NCBI GenBank assembly: GCA_029237695.1
Contig: CM055274.1
Location: forward strand, 20,139,505-20,203,504
From: Conchocele bisecta
Taxonomy: Eukaryota > Mollusca > Bivalvia > Lucinida > Thyasiridae
Reading direction: 5' to 3'
Length of the DNA stretch: 64,000 nucleotides
The translations under genes were made by a program, and so were the position numbers. Under the pieces are notes generated by a model. That model made no database searches, was not told the origin of the DNA, and was given only the letters and a program-made list of their open reading frames with translations. Of the stretch, positions 23,201 to 31,766 are shown in pieces (positions within the stretch are counted from its first letter, which is position 1; the number at the start of each line of letters is the position of its first letter).

Positions 23201-26200
23201 TTTAACAAATGAAAGTCTCCTCCCGTTGCGATTGATATATATACACGCAGCCCCGCTGGGGACATGGATATTTATTTTATTAATTCGTTCCCACGAAATA
23301 ACAATTTGTTCCCTCGAATTAATTAATCATTCCCACGATATAACAATTCGTTCTCACGAAATAACAATTCGTTCCCTCGAATTGACAATTCGTTCCCACG
23401 AAATAACAATTCGCTGTTCCCTCAATTTAACAATTCCTTCCCTATAATTAAAAATTCGTTCCCACGAATTGTTAATTGTTAATTCGAGGGAACGAATTGT
23501 TATTTCGTTGGAACGAATTGTTATTTCGTTGGAACGAATTGTTATTTCGTGGGAACGAATTGTTAATTCGTGCGAACGAATGTTAAATTGAGGGAATAAA
23601 TTGTTATTTCGTAGGAACTAATTGTTATTTCGTGGGAACGAATTAATCAAAAATAAGTATACGTCCCCTACAGGGCTCCGTAGTTTTAAGCTAGTATTAT
23701 ACCGATAGTTACACGCATACTGACGCAATGCCAAACCAACGCTAACGGTTTGGAGTGTTGCAAATATTATAAAACCAAAGTTAAATATTGTCACAATACC
23801 ACCTACGATAACGTGGCCGTGACTGGAGAAATGGAGCGTATGGGTTTTGCGACCAGTGAAGATGCAGATCAGACACAGTTTGATCAGAATCTGCACTGTT
23901 CGCCATAACATCAATGGAAAAGCCGTTAAAGCTTCTAACGTATAGTCTTGATACTGACCTGGCTACTGGAGTGTTTTAGACTATTTAATATCCACAAATA
24001 CCATACGCCCCATCTTTCCAGTTACAGCAACACATCTACAAAGCGCATGTGCATATACACATGTTAAACTGATGTACCAAAGCCAAACACCAAACAGCTT
24101 GTTGTCTGTTCAAAGGGCTACACGGCGGGAGACAAACTGATTATCACGCAGCGGCCGTTGGCCAACACTGTGGTCGACTTTGTTAGATTGGTCTGGGACT
24201 ACAACGTCGGCACTGTCGTCGTAATGGACAGCGAAACTCAACCAGATGCCGAGGTATGGTGCACTCCATGACTGCTAACAAAATGTGCCCTATATGTAAT
24301 ATTAACTCCGCGTGATTGGTACTAGCATTTATTGATGGAATGGCTGATGGATATACATAGATAATCTTATATTAGTTATTATTTATTATGATATTTACGT
24401 AACTGACTTCATAAGAAATGAGATTATACAATTTTGTTATGAAGTAAGTTAACCAGTTTATAATGTCATAATATATGAAACAATCAGTAAAACATGTTCC
24501 TACAGATATCGCGTATGTTTATGTATTACATTCGTGTATTACAATGTGTGCATATACATGTAGTTAGTTATATCATCCAATTTGTTTCGTTCTCTCGTTC
24601 TGCGCTTGACGTAGACATTGTGGATGTATGACTAATGGTGCGCATTTCTAAAGACAACTTAGCTATAATGTAATCACGTTATGTGGATGAAATAAATATG
24701 CCACAATCTAATTACGTTGCATAGAATATAATAGCAATTTTGAGTCGATCTTTTGTTTTCATGGCAATTTTTATTTCTCCGCTGGAGGCCGTTTCACTAA
24801 ACTTCGTACGACTAAAATATTCCTAACTGCAAAATTATGATAGTCTGTAAATTTAGCAATGTTTTCTTGTAAACAGTTATTGGAATGAAATTGAAATTTC
24901 CAGATGATCCCAAATGTGCACTTACGGACATTTTAGTTGTACGAAGTTTAGTGAAACGGGCCTCTGGTTTATAAGCATAATTATGATTCCTTAACAATTT
25001 TACTATCTTTGTCATGCATTTAACACCTGTAGTGGCCATGTGTTTCTTTCAGACGGAGTATTGGTGTGGCACGGCAGACACCGGACCATTTTCCATCACA
25101 GTTACGCACGAGGCCAATCGTGACAATTTCCACACAAGGACGGTTCGAATAGAACATCGTGTAAGAAATAAATTTGAAATTGCAGTGCATTGACTCTTAA
25201 GATGTACACGTACATCGTATACATGTATGTACAAGCAATATGCTGCAATATTATTGTTGTTTTAGATGGCATCGAATTAGCATGAACGCATGTTTGGACC
25301 AGTTTACATAACTACGTGATATAGCGGTATGCCATTTCTACATCTGTTTTTGTGCGAATTAACACCACACGCGTTCTACTGATTTAGCACTAGTTTAGGT
25401 CAGTTTGCAAATGGTGTCATTGCATATATAAAAGTTTGTAATATGAACATGAAATGAACGTTATCATACTATACACTTAGCCCTTACGTATGTTATTACA
25501 CAATTTATAACGGTAAAGTAAAGTCTGTTTATTATCGTGTCACCCCTATGAAAAAAGGTATTTCAATGTTGACATACCAAACACTCTATCGAACAATCAG
25601 TATTTCCTAATTCTGTCATTTATGTCAGGCATCAGGCTAGAAGGCAACTGGTACCATTACCAACCATGTCAGTCCATTCCAGGCTTGAACATTCGACTTC
25701 TCAGTTACTAGCCGGATGCCTTATCCACTAGGCCATGATATCGTGTATACATTAATTATGATAACGTTCCGTGTAAGATTTTCTATTAAAGGTACATGCC
25801 CACTCAGTAGGCACACATTGTTATTTATACAGTGGGGTCGGATTGTAAGTGCACACACGAACGAACACGACAGGTTCATTCCAACATGTCGTGTTCGTTC
25901 GTGTGTGCACTTACACGCTGGCCCCACTGTAGGAAGTGTATAACCGAGTCACTTTCCCACCAGTTCTAAACATATGTACAGATATAATCATTTAGTAATA
26001 TTCATTTTACTTTTAGTGATTCGCGATGGTATCAGACTATTTTCCTATGCAAATGAGGCATGCTATATATATCTTAATTATTTATACTAATTAAATGCGT
26101 CACCTGAACAAAATAATATTTTCGACAGATTATAAAGTACGATCATTGCACATCAAAAAATAAATACAGAGAATAAACAGTAATGTCCGTTAACATTTTA

Positions 26201-29200
26201 AGGAAACACGTTTATCGCCCCTGATGTGTGGAATTTGCCGTCTGATATAAAATGTTGTATAATGCCAATCATTACGTGGTGTATGGTGTATACAAGGTGC
26301 ATGATCACGTGGTTAAAATAACAACAATTTTTAGAACTGGTGGAATAGTGACACAATTATACACTTGTATACATGTTGTGCCTACTGAGTGGGCATGTTG
26401 ACTGAGCTGCTGTGACTGGTGCCAAACATGCGCGCACACTACTCATCCCGGTGTTGTGAACGAATATACAGGTCTGTAGCCTATTTCACCAATATTGCAA
26501 AGTATACTTTTCTAGCAAAGTATACTTGGAGGGAGAAATTTTCAATTTTTACTTTTTATTATAATACTGAATTTATTACATTATCACAGCCATTTTGGCT
26601 GTGATAATATAATAAATTCAGTATAATAATTATGCATGCTTTTAATCATCAAATATATGCAGTCGTTAGTTCTATACGAAATAATGCATTTCAGGAAAAA
26701 TAAATGATTATTCCCTCAAAGTATACTTTGCTAGAAAAGTATACTTTGCAATGTTCGTGAAATAGACTAGTGGCGTCGGTACTGGTTCATTCCCGTGGAC
26801 ATGAGAATGACAGTCTCCCAACAGTTGTCGATCCGTGTCTAGTTCATCAATTATAAGATACCTTCATAACTATCGTGTTACGTTATCAATATCCACCTTC
26901 ATTGGAACATTTTATTCGGGTGAGATAAATAACTAACTTAAACTTAAACTAATTAATTTCCCTAAAACTCGCGCATTTAAGATTTGCTCGTAGACATGGA
27001 TGAACTTTACTTCTGGTGCCTATGTCAGGTTGTGTATACAATTGAAGGGGTCATTGGAACAAGAGGGCGCACATTACACTGACCCCTTAAAATGGTGTGA
27101 ATGCATATTTTATGTGACCTAATTTCGTTCCTTATCCACGTATATTATTGCAATCAGGGAGTAGTGCGGGAGTGCAAGCAGTTGGAGTTCACGGACTGGC
27201 CGAGCACTGGGGCCGTGCCTGGAGGGACAGCTTCTATCCTCGAGTTCATCAGCCACGTGGAGACCGTCCATGGCGGTTACACCGACAGCCCCATTGTCGT
27301 CTGCTGCAGGTAAGTGACGGGGCTGGGGTGGAGTGGCAGGGTTACTCGCACAGAGTCGTGTGTAGCGCTGCCAATTGTGGACCAGACATTTACATTGAAT
27401 TCATTATCACAGCTAGTCTGCTTCATCTTCTGTGAACACGAATATCCATACGGCGCTGGGACGAATCACAAAAAAAAACACCCACAACAACAAGTGGTTC
27501 TGAAGTCGCGCTGGGCCGAATCACTGGGCCTGGGACAAAACGCATCGCTATTCCATCAATGAAACACCCGTCCGTCATGCTTGCAATAAGCAATTTATAT
27601 ACATATCATTATCCGGCTACGGGAGTGTGCTATTTGATCAGGAGTACAAATCCCATAACCACAATGTCTCCAGTCAATACCACGTATGAGACATGCCATT
27701 AGATTTTGTACCTGTGCGATATTTCATGAAAACTGTTTAAGTTGACGACATTTTCATAGCAAATGCGGAATTGACCGTCAGCTTTCGACGACATTTACAG
27801 AACGTATCACAGTTTCATTAAATATACATATAGTTCACGACACATCGCACATGTTGTTAGGTACAAAATCACATGACTTGTTCAGATGTGCTTCCTAGAA
27901 TAAGCTATTTCCGAATATTGTGAGTTATTACGGTACTTGTCAGGAAAGTCGCGGAGATAAGATGAGCAGACTGTTCTGTATGCTCTGTCGTATCATGGAT
28001 GGCTGGAGTTTTTCTCACATGTTATTGTGTTTATATAATGTACACGTCTAAACAGTATAGTATATAGAGTTTATTCAACTGCCATTTTGAAATACCGGAT
28101 TTATTCTTAAAATATGAATTATTAGTATATGTGTCCTCCACAAGCACGTACTGCGAAGGATTTCGGGACTTTCAGTCCTTTGATTAATTCTGGTTACGGT
28201 CACGTGGGTAGCATGTAATATACAGTGGGTTCAGCGTGTAAGTGCACACACGAACGAACACGACAGGTTTGTTCCAACCTGTCGTGTTCGTTCGTGTGTG
28301 CACTTACACGCTTACCCCACTGCACCATCCATCCTAGCCCCAAGTGGACCGACTGTGTTTCAACTTGTCAGGAATGGGGCGGCGAGGAGCGGACTGTTCT
28401 GTGTCCTCTGGGTCGTGCTACAGAGGATGAAAGAGGACAGGGAGGTGGCCATTGCCGAAACCATACGCCTCATGAGTATCAGGAGACACCAGATTGTACC
28501 AACTTATGTATGTATTATTAAAGTGGCTATATATACAAGGTGCATTATCACGTGATTAGAACAACAACAACAATGGCTGAAAGTTTCGACAGCCCACTTC
28601 AAAGTAAATATTATGTGATAGTTTCCTTAATATGCAAGGAATTTTGATGAAATATGGGACAGCAAACGAGTCTTCATGAGTTGCATTTGGTGGTCTCGAG
28701 ACTTCGGCACATACGTATGCCATTTTTGCGATTAATCGATTTCCGTGTCATTATTGTCAGTAAGCACGGAAATCGATTTGTCGCAAAAACAACAGAAGTT
28801 TGGGCCAAAGTACTGAGACCACCAAATGCAGCTTAACGAGACACGTTTGTTGCGTTAGATAATAAGGACAATATAAAGGAATACGTACCTTGAATCGGAG
28901 GCGATTCTGGAAGTTTCAGTAATTGTTATTGTTGTTGTAGCCACGTGATTATGTACCTTGTATATAGCTCAATCCAATCCAATCCCTTTGTGTTTAGACA
29001 GTTGTCGAAGTGGTATCGATAACAACATATGTCCGTATAATTAGTTACATGCACCTTTAACTTGAAGTGTTCCAAGCACATTCTTTCGAAATGCACCTAT
29101 AGGCAATTGTGGATGTGACTGGAGAAAGCGGCTTATGAGTTTTGCGATGAGTGTAGATCCAGATCAGCCTGTGCGTCCGCACAGTCTGATCAGGATCTGT

Positions 29201-30439
29201 ACTGTTCGCCATTTCATCAATGAAGCAATACAAGCAATACAAATCATTATCAGGCGACAGTAGTGTTGTATTTTATCATAAACTACACTGGTGACACATC
29301 CGATAAGCACCATTTATCCGGTCACTCGGCCACAGCTTACGAATGTAGTGGCTCATTTCCACATCTACAGTAGCTTACTCATCAAACTGGATTCACACTG
29401 AATTTATAATTTAGTAGAACCTCTCTAAATCGGACACTCAACAAACATTGTATGCTTACTTTGGATGGATTTAACTGTCACTGTCCCCGATTATAATACA
29501 TGTTCGTGATCGTAAAGTACTCCTGCATGTATCGGAGTGCTTATCTGCCTGAATTACAGTGGAACATCTGTAAGCCGGAAGCTCCCAGGGTGTCCGGTTT
29601 AGAGAGGTTCCACTGTACGTACAGACGACGTGGATTGTTATTTGTTTAAACGAAATAGTGGAACGAAATAGTAGAATTTAATATTATTTTGTTTACAACA
29701 TCCGCTCGCATCTATTTTCATGCTTACAGCTAGCTACAATAATTGGCCTCCGATATGTTTGCTACGGCTACAATTGGACCCATTCAAAAATGTGAGCAAC
29801 CGAAGTGCGTACCCAAACCTGTTGCACGTAGGTCAACATTTAGTAAACTGTATATTTTAGGCCTTGAAACAAAATGTTTTTGATGTAGAACTAGTAAATT
29901 GCCAAAAATAATAGAACAGGGAAATCATTTCCCCATGGAAGCCATCTTTTCTCTCGTTGTTGTTCAACATTAAACATAACAAAATGAAGCTTTCACATTT
30001 ACAAGATATACATGTAGATGTCAGATAAACACATTGACACGGTAAAATAACCAATTTCCGCATGTGTATGTTCTTTATTAATAATTTATTGATACATCCT
30101 TGACAGTTTTATATCGCCAAACACGCCGGGTAACCGGTTGCAAAAATCATTCTTCCATGTGTTACATTAATTAGACGGGGTTAAATTGCGACCCTCGGTC
30201 TGGAGCGGGTTAGCAATTTTGTGTCTAACTTACAGCTAGTATTATGCAATTATAGTAGTATCTGTATTATTACATGCAGACTTTCACCTGATGATCGGAA
30301 AAATAAGATTTACATGTCAAATTTATGTTTTATTTCTATATGCACTTTTGTTTTCCTGTTGTAGGCTCAGTACAAGTACTGTCATGACGTCATACAAGAG
30401 TACATGGACACCTTTGAAGTGTATGTAAACATCACATGA
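17085..30439 (+). CDS. Receptor-type tyrosine-protein phosphatase, 3' part (8 exons)
   Basis: Gene model: exons 17085-17234, 20061-20205, 22609-22682, 24116-24253, 25053-25160, 27158-27309, 28372-28507 and 30365-30439. All introns are GT-AG, the phases agree at each joint, and the total is 978 coding bases (325 residues plus stop). The product is the end of catalytic domain D1, a linker and the complete membrane-distal domain D2 of a receptor protein tyrosine phosphatase, a single-pass membrane enzyme that removes phosphate from tyrosines. D2 shows NDRFRPYL (pTyr loop), NNFINATVLP, LIITQRPLANTVVDF, a TDWPS loop (WPD in active enzymes), CCRNGAAR in place of HCSAGxGR, and AQYKYCHDVIQEYMD near the end. 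The D2 active site is degenerate, as in many RPTP D2 domains. Upstream exons were not found in the window. Confidence 0.85.
17301..17365. repeat. Inverted repeat in intron
   Basis: 'ggaccttcgaaaagtcat' and 'atgacttttcgaaggtcc' are exact complements separated by about 29 GC-rich bases. Small MITE or hairpin, about 70 bases into the first intron. Confidence 0.6.
17637..18076. mobile_element. CAAGGTGCATGATCACGTGG MITE, copy 2
   Basis: Same ends and internal structure as 4063-4460: the CAAGGTGCATGATCACGTGG left end, the internal 'ctgcatttggtggtctc' segment, a central 'aaatcgatt' stem and the ACCTTG right end. It lies in the first recognised intron. Flanking duplication is unclear (CAT on both sides). 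Confidence 0.8.
18308..19799 (+). mobile_element. Tc1-like DNA transposon
   Basis: A 1492 bp element with 27 bp terminal inverted repeats (CTGAAAGGATAAAGAAAAGC at the left; complement with one mismatch at the right). A TA dinucleotide stands on each side (18306-18307 and 19800-19801), the hallmark target site of the Tc1/mariner group. It carries one transposase gene, now frameshifted, and sits in the first recognised phosphatase intron in gene orientation. Confidence 0.92.
18581..19695 (+). pseudogene. Tc1-family transposase (DD34E), frameshifted
   Basis: Transposase that cuts and pastes the element. The start is the Met of MVCLTEVQRGQAIALLMQG (18581); an upstream in-frame Met at 18488 is less likely. 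A paired helix-turn-helix DNA-binding region (QQQVAMQFGVNVSTIERLVR) is followed by the GRPR-type linker DRPRSGRPRVTSR. The catalytic core has FTDESRF (first Asp, about 19036), GGGSVMIWGGVSDG and QHDNARPH (second Asp, about 19300). The motif holding the third acid is damaged: near 19393 an 11-base loss removes the residues after SPD and shifts the frame before EHLWDEL. A second shift lies near 19505. D-to-E spacing fits DD34E once the missing residues are counted. Inactive as read. Confidence 0.9.
19810..20058. mobile_element. GTGACTGGAGAAATGGG MITE, adjoining exon b
   Basis: A palindromic element with 'gaatggagaagtcgggctta' at the left and 'ataagcaccatttctccatt' at the right. Inside are the paired 'cctgatcag'/'ctgatcagg' motifs, 'ttccatcaatgaaacacccg' and 'caggctacaggaatgagcta'. 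Related copies occur at 22255, 23815, 27540, 29108, 52385, 52763 and 56637. It begins about 10 bases after the Tc1 element and ends at the splice acceptor of the next exon. Confidence 0.8.
20061..20205 (+). CDS. RPTP exon b: linker to D2
   Basis: Acceptor ATGTTGTCAG, donor CTA|GTACGT, 145 bases, starts phase 0 and ends phase 1. Encodes an acidic linker and then LPENKIKIRDNAVIP, which joins to NDRFRPYL in the next exon, the usual entry into an RPTP D2 domain. The phase match on both sides supports the model. The exact acceptor is the weakest point because the upstream sequence is MITE-derived. Confidence 0.7.
20473..20900. mobile_element. Possible CTGTCTGTTCCACG element (partial)
   Basis: Begins CTGTCTGTTCCACG, the left terminus shared with the elements at 46231 and 51411. 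The interior is AT-rich and partly similar to the 51411 copy. The right end could not be located, so extent is uncertain. Confidence 0.4.
21060..21480. repeat. Tandem repeat, 43-47 bp unit
   Basis: About nine degenerate units of 'attatgtcatttactatgc' followed by 'gaagagaaaaactcacaca'. AT-rich minisatellite inside the intron between exons b and c. Confidence 0.85.
21779..21878. mobile_element. 100 bp palindromic MITE, copy 1
   Basis: The left arm runs CAGTGGGG, then 'gcgtgtaagtgcacacacga' and 'acgaacacgacaggtt'; the right arm is its near-perfect complement. The loop is only a few bases. Copies at 25830-25929 and 28223-28322 share ends and sequence. Confidence 0.9.
22255..22475. mobile_element. 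GTGACTGGAGAAATGGG MITE copy (reverse orientation)
   Basis: Contains 'gatcaaataacacactcctg', 'cctgaccagactgtgcggat' and a right end 'gtctccagtcacagcaacat', matching the family seen at 19810 and 56637. It lies about 130 bases upstream of exon c. Confidence 0.7.
22609..22682 (+). CDS. RPTP exon c: start of D2
   Basis: Acceptor TTATTTTACAG, donor CCC|GTAAGT, 74 bases, starts phase 1 and ends phase 0. Encodes DRFRPYLTSAVPGCNNFINA followed by TVLP. This is the D2 equivalent of the NRY pTyr loop and the (N)YINA strand; Tyr of NYINA is Phe here, as is common in inactive D2 domains. Confidence 0.85.
22922..23019. repeat. Inverted repeat (hairpin MITE)
   Basis: 'tagttgcgaacggtaattct' through 'gtaccgtccgta' pairs with 'tacggacggtac' through 'tcgcaacta' around a five-base loop. 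About 98 bases, with two mismatched spots in the stem. No second copy seen. Confidence 0.7.
23249..23676. mobile_element. MITE built of inverted TTCGTTCCCACGAAATAAC minisatellite
   Basis: About 430 bases. Left ends 'agccccgctggggacatgga' and right ends 'tacgtcccctacagggct' are imperfect inverted repeats. The interior is about seven units of 'aattcgttcccacgaaataac'-like sequence followed by about seven units in reverse complement. It could fold as one long hairpin. The + strand open frame with IRSHEIT-like repeats over it is a by-product. Confidence 0.75.
23815..24035. mobile_element. GTGACTGGAGAAATGGG MITE copy
   Basis: 'gtgactggagaaatggagcg', 'gcgaccagtgaagatgcaga', 'gatcagaatctgcactgttc' and the right end 'ccagttacagcaaca' match the family. 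It ends about 80 bases before exon d. Confidence 0.75.
24116..24253 (+). CDS. RPTP exon d: D2 core
   Basis: Acceptor TCTGTTCAAAG after a pyrimidine-rich tract, donor GAG|GTATGG, 138 bases, phase 0 both ends. Encodes GYTAGDKLIITQRPLANTVV then DFVRLVWDYNVGTVVVMDSE, the conserved 'FIVTQGPLxxTVxDFWRMVW' block of PTP domains. Phe-Val replaces the usual Phe-Trp. The acceptor was chosen because it gives the family spacing; an upstream CAG at 24096 would add eight residues. Confidence 0.85.
24785..24964. mobile_element. TTTCACTAAACTTCGTACGA MITE, copy 2
   Basis: Ends 'gtttcactaaacttcgtacg' and 'gtacgaagtttagtgaaac' are near-perfect inverted repeats; the interior matches the 5452 copy but is shorter. 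It ends about 90 bases before exon e. Confidence 0.8.
25053..25160 (+). CDS. RPTP exon e: D2 beta-sheet region
   Basis: Acceptor GTTTCTTTCAG, donor CGT|GTAAGA, 108 bases, phase 0 both ends. Encodes TEYWCGTADTGPFSITVTHE and ends RTVRIEHR. This fits the 'YWP...G.ltVt....' strand region between the TQxPL and WPD motifs. Sequence conservation is moderate; placement rests on phase and order. Confidence 0.8.
25510..25742 (-). mobile_element. tRNA-derived SINE (minus strand)
   Basis: On the - strand, an A-box-like 'tggcctagtggataaggc' is followed by a B-box-like 'gttcaagcc', as in RNA polymerase III promoters. About 150 bases of body follow, then a tail 'aataaacagactttacttta'. Such structure is typical of tRNA-derived SINEs. 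A functional tRNA is unlikely because the acceptor stem does not close. Confidence 0.6.
25787..26400. mobile_element. Inverted-repeat element containing the palindromic MITE
   Basis: 'catgcccactcagtaggcac' near 25796 is matched by its complement 'gtgcctactgagtgggcatg' near 26377. Between them lie the palindromic MITE (25830-25929) and a short CAAGGTG...CACTTG remnant (26290-26370). Probably a composite of nested insertions. Confidence 0.55.
25830..25929. mobile_element. 100 bp palindromic MITE, copy 2
   Basis: Arms as in copy 1, with TA on both sides (25828-25829 and 25930-25931), suggesting a TA target duplication and Tc1/mariner mobilisation. Confidence 0.9.
26474..26770. mobile_element. 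TAGCCTATTTCACCAA MITE, full copy
   Basis: Starts TGTAGCCTATTTCACCAA and ends GTGAAATAGACTA. It includes the central palindrome 'atcacagccattttggctgt' and the right-arm 'ttccctcaaagtatactttg'. It lies in the intron between exons e and f. Confidence 0.85.
27158..27309 (+). CDS. RPTP exon f: WPD-loop region and catalytic Cys of D2
   Basis: Acceptor TTGCAATCAG, donor CAG|GTAAGT, 152 bases, phase 0 to phase 2. Encodes KQLEFTDWPSTGAVPGG, the WPD-loop region, with Ser in place of the catalytic Asp. It then gives ILEFISHVE and SPIVVCC, the start of the phosphate-binding loop, where Cys replaces the His of HC. Both changes predict little or no phosphatase activity in D2. Confidence 0.88.
27540..27700. 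mobile_element. GTGACTGGAGAAATGGG MITE, partial copy
   Basis: 'ttccatcaatgaaacacccg', 'ggctacgggagtgtgctatt' and 'tctccagtcaataccacgta' match the right half of the family; the left half is missing or replaced. About 150 bases of flanking sequence to the right match the flank of the 56637 copy. Confidence 0.65.
28223..28322. mobile_element. 100 bp palindromic MITE, copy 3
   Basis: The arms 'gtgtaagtgcacacacgaac' and complement pair almost perfectly. It ends 49 bases before the acceptor of exon g, so a pre-mRNA hairpin would sit in the branch-point region. Confidence 0.9.
28372..28507 (+). CDS. RPTP exon g: D2 phosphate loop
   Basis: Acceptor TTCAACTTGTCAG, donor TAT|GTATGT, 136 bases, starts phase 2 and ends phase 0. 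Continues the catalytic loop as NGAARSGLFCVLWVVLQRMK, the counterpart of SAGxGRTGTF followed by the conserved helix. It ends MSIRRHQIVPTY, equivalent to the Q-loop 'R.Q.VQT', with Pro at the usual Gln position. Confidence 0.9.
28536..28960. mobile_element. CAAGGTGCATGATCACGTGG MITE, copy 3
   Basis: Begins CAAGGTGCATTATCACGTG 28 bases after exon g and ends at GTACCTTG. TATATA-type sequence stands on both sides. The internal arms 'tttggtggtctcgagact' and 'gtactgagaccaccaaatgc' pair as in the other copies. Confidence 0.85.
29108..29335. mobile_element. GTGACTGGAGAAATGGG MITE copy
   Basis: 'atgtgactggagaaagcggc', 'gcgtccgcacagtctgatca' and 'ttcatcaatgaagcaataca' match the family; the right end is more diverged. 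Confidence 0.7.
29414..29616. mobile_element. AACCTCTCTAAACCGGACAC MITE, copy 2
   Basis: 'gtagaacctctctaaatcgg' at the left and 'tccggtttagagaggttcca' at the right are inverted repeats. A second internal copy of the arm ('gtggaacatctgtaagccgg') gives a nested hairpin, as in the 16766 copy. Confidence 0.75.
30365..30439 (+). CDS. RPTP exon h: last coding exon with stop
   Basis: Acceptor TTTTCCTGTTGTAG, 75 bases, starts phase 0 and ends at TGA (30437-30439). Encodes AQYKYCHDVIQEYMDTFEVY and four more residues. This matches the 'EQYQFCYDxVxEYLDxFxxY' helix that closes the D2 domain. The end position within the family is typical, so the protein is complete at its C-terminus. Confidence 0.9.
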   Translation, partial: AQYKYCHDVIQEYMDTFEVYVNIT

Positions 30440-30456
30440 ACAGACTGAACACACAC

Positions 30457-30756
30457 CTGTAGCCTATTTCACAAACATTGCAAAGTATACTTATCTAGAA
30501 AACTTTGAGGGAGAAATTTTCAATTTTAGGATAAATTTATTATTTTTTATTATACTGAATTTATTACATTATCACAGCCATATTGGCTGTGATAATGTAA
30601 TAAATTAAGTATTATAATTCTGCATACGTTTAATCATCAAATGTATGCAGTGGTTAGTTCTATATGAAATAATGCAGTTTGGGAAAAATAAATGATTACT
30701 GCCTCAAAGTATACTTTGCTAGATAAGTATACTTTGCAATTTTGATGAAATTTGCT
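30457..30756. mobile_element. TAGCCTATTTCACCAA MITE in the predicted 3' UTR
   Basis: Starts 17 bases after the phosphatase stop codon and shows the family ends and central palindrome. It contains AATAAA at 30599-30604 and 30687-30692, the first poly(A)-signal matches after the stop codon. Confidence 0.85.
30599..30604 (+). promoter_or_regulatory. Candidate poly(A) signal of the RPTP gene
   Basis: AATAAA 160 bases after the stop codon, inside a MITE. A second AATAAA follows at 30687. Choice between them cannot be made from sequence alone. Confidence 0.4.
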
Positions 30757-30786
30757 CCTGATACAGGCATTACTAACCACATTGTA

Positions 30787-31220
30787 TTAACCCATTTCAC
30801 AAATGTTCTTTTCTTATTTCTCACCCAAAGTATAAAATAAGTAAGTAATTAGTTTATTATAGTGACATGTGTTAAGTGAAACAGGAGATATGTACAATAC
30901 AATATTGACGAAAACACCCGGCCCGATGGACCGATGGTCACATTCAATTTTAGGGAGCAAATGTGTGTGTAAATATACAATTTAAAAACGATACTTGGCA
31001 CCCAGTTTGAGAAGCATAGATCATGTATAGAAAAAAAGGGAGAAATGTTATTATTTCTCACCCAATGTATATGTTGTTACCACTTCGGTGAATCGTGTCA
31101 TCGATACAGTTCGAATGAGTGGTAACAGTATATACTTCCATTGAGAAATAGTGAAAAAGAAAATAAATGTTGGTAAATTTGGATTTCTTGTTGATCAGTT
31201 CCTGACATGAAATGGGTTAA
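30787..31220. mobile_element. Element with TTAACCCATTTCA inverted ends
   Basis: The left end 'attaacccatttcac' and right end 'catgaaatgggttaa' bound about 434 bases. An inner palindrome at 31049-31150 pairs 'tgttaccactt' with 'gagtggtaaca' and 'tatttctcac' with 'gagaaata'. Confidence 0.65.
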
Positions 31221-31437
31221 TCAACCAGATGGGATTAATTTTGTTAATATGTGAAATCTGAACGTAATAGTAATATCCGTTTCATTGTCAAATTGTTATT
31301 AGCTATACAAGTAATATACATACATGTACGTGTACATACATTCCTGATAACGTTATCCAGTGACAAATTGTGGTAAATCACTTATTTTGTCTTCATACTT
31401 ATTGTCAAATGTTTCGTAGCTATACGCGTGTTACTAC

Positions 31438-31650
31438 CAAGCTAAGACCCAGAGCGGGTGTCAGTCTCAGAACGGGGGGTCAATCCCAGAACGGGGGCCG
31501 AAAACGTGACGTCAATCTCACAACGGGGGCCAATCTGAAAATGGCCAAAACATTCCACTCGTGGGACATTTACAAAAATTGACACCCGTTCTGGGAGTAA
31601 CCCCCATTCTGGGAGTTGGCCCCCGTTCTGGGGCTGACCCCCGATCCGAG
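31438..31650. repeat. Inverted clusters of a CAGAACGGGGGCCA-type repeat
   Basis: The left cluster has units such as 'tcagaacggggggtcaatcc'; the right cluster has the complementary 'ggcccccgttctggggctga'. Each has about four units, separated by about 60 bases. The whole could fold into a long stem. Confidence 0.7.
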
Positions 31651-31766
31651 TATTATACGTATGCTCATTTTGTCTTGTTATCAGTAGTTTTCTCAATCAT
31701 TCGCTGTATAATAACTGTCATATAAATAGGTCAGGCCGACAAAATGTTACAGTGCATGCAACAGCA

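Noticed and set aside
23275..23660. CRISPR-like array because of regularly spaced short repeats
   Set aside because: Animal genome context, no constant repeat with unique spacers, and the units are self-similar and inverted around a centre; it is a minisatellite hairpin.
24096..24115. Alternative acceptor adding eight residues to exon d
   Set aside because: Using the CAG at 24096 inserts residues where the PTP family has none; the AAG at 24115 gives standard spacing and follows a pyrimidine tract.
25660..25740. tRNA gene on the - strand
   Set aside because: Promoter boxes are recognisable but the acceptor stem does not pair and a SINE-like body follows.
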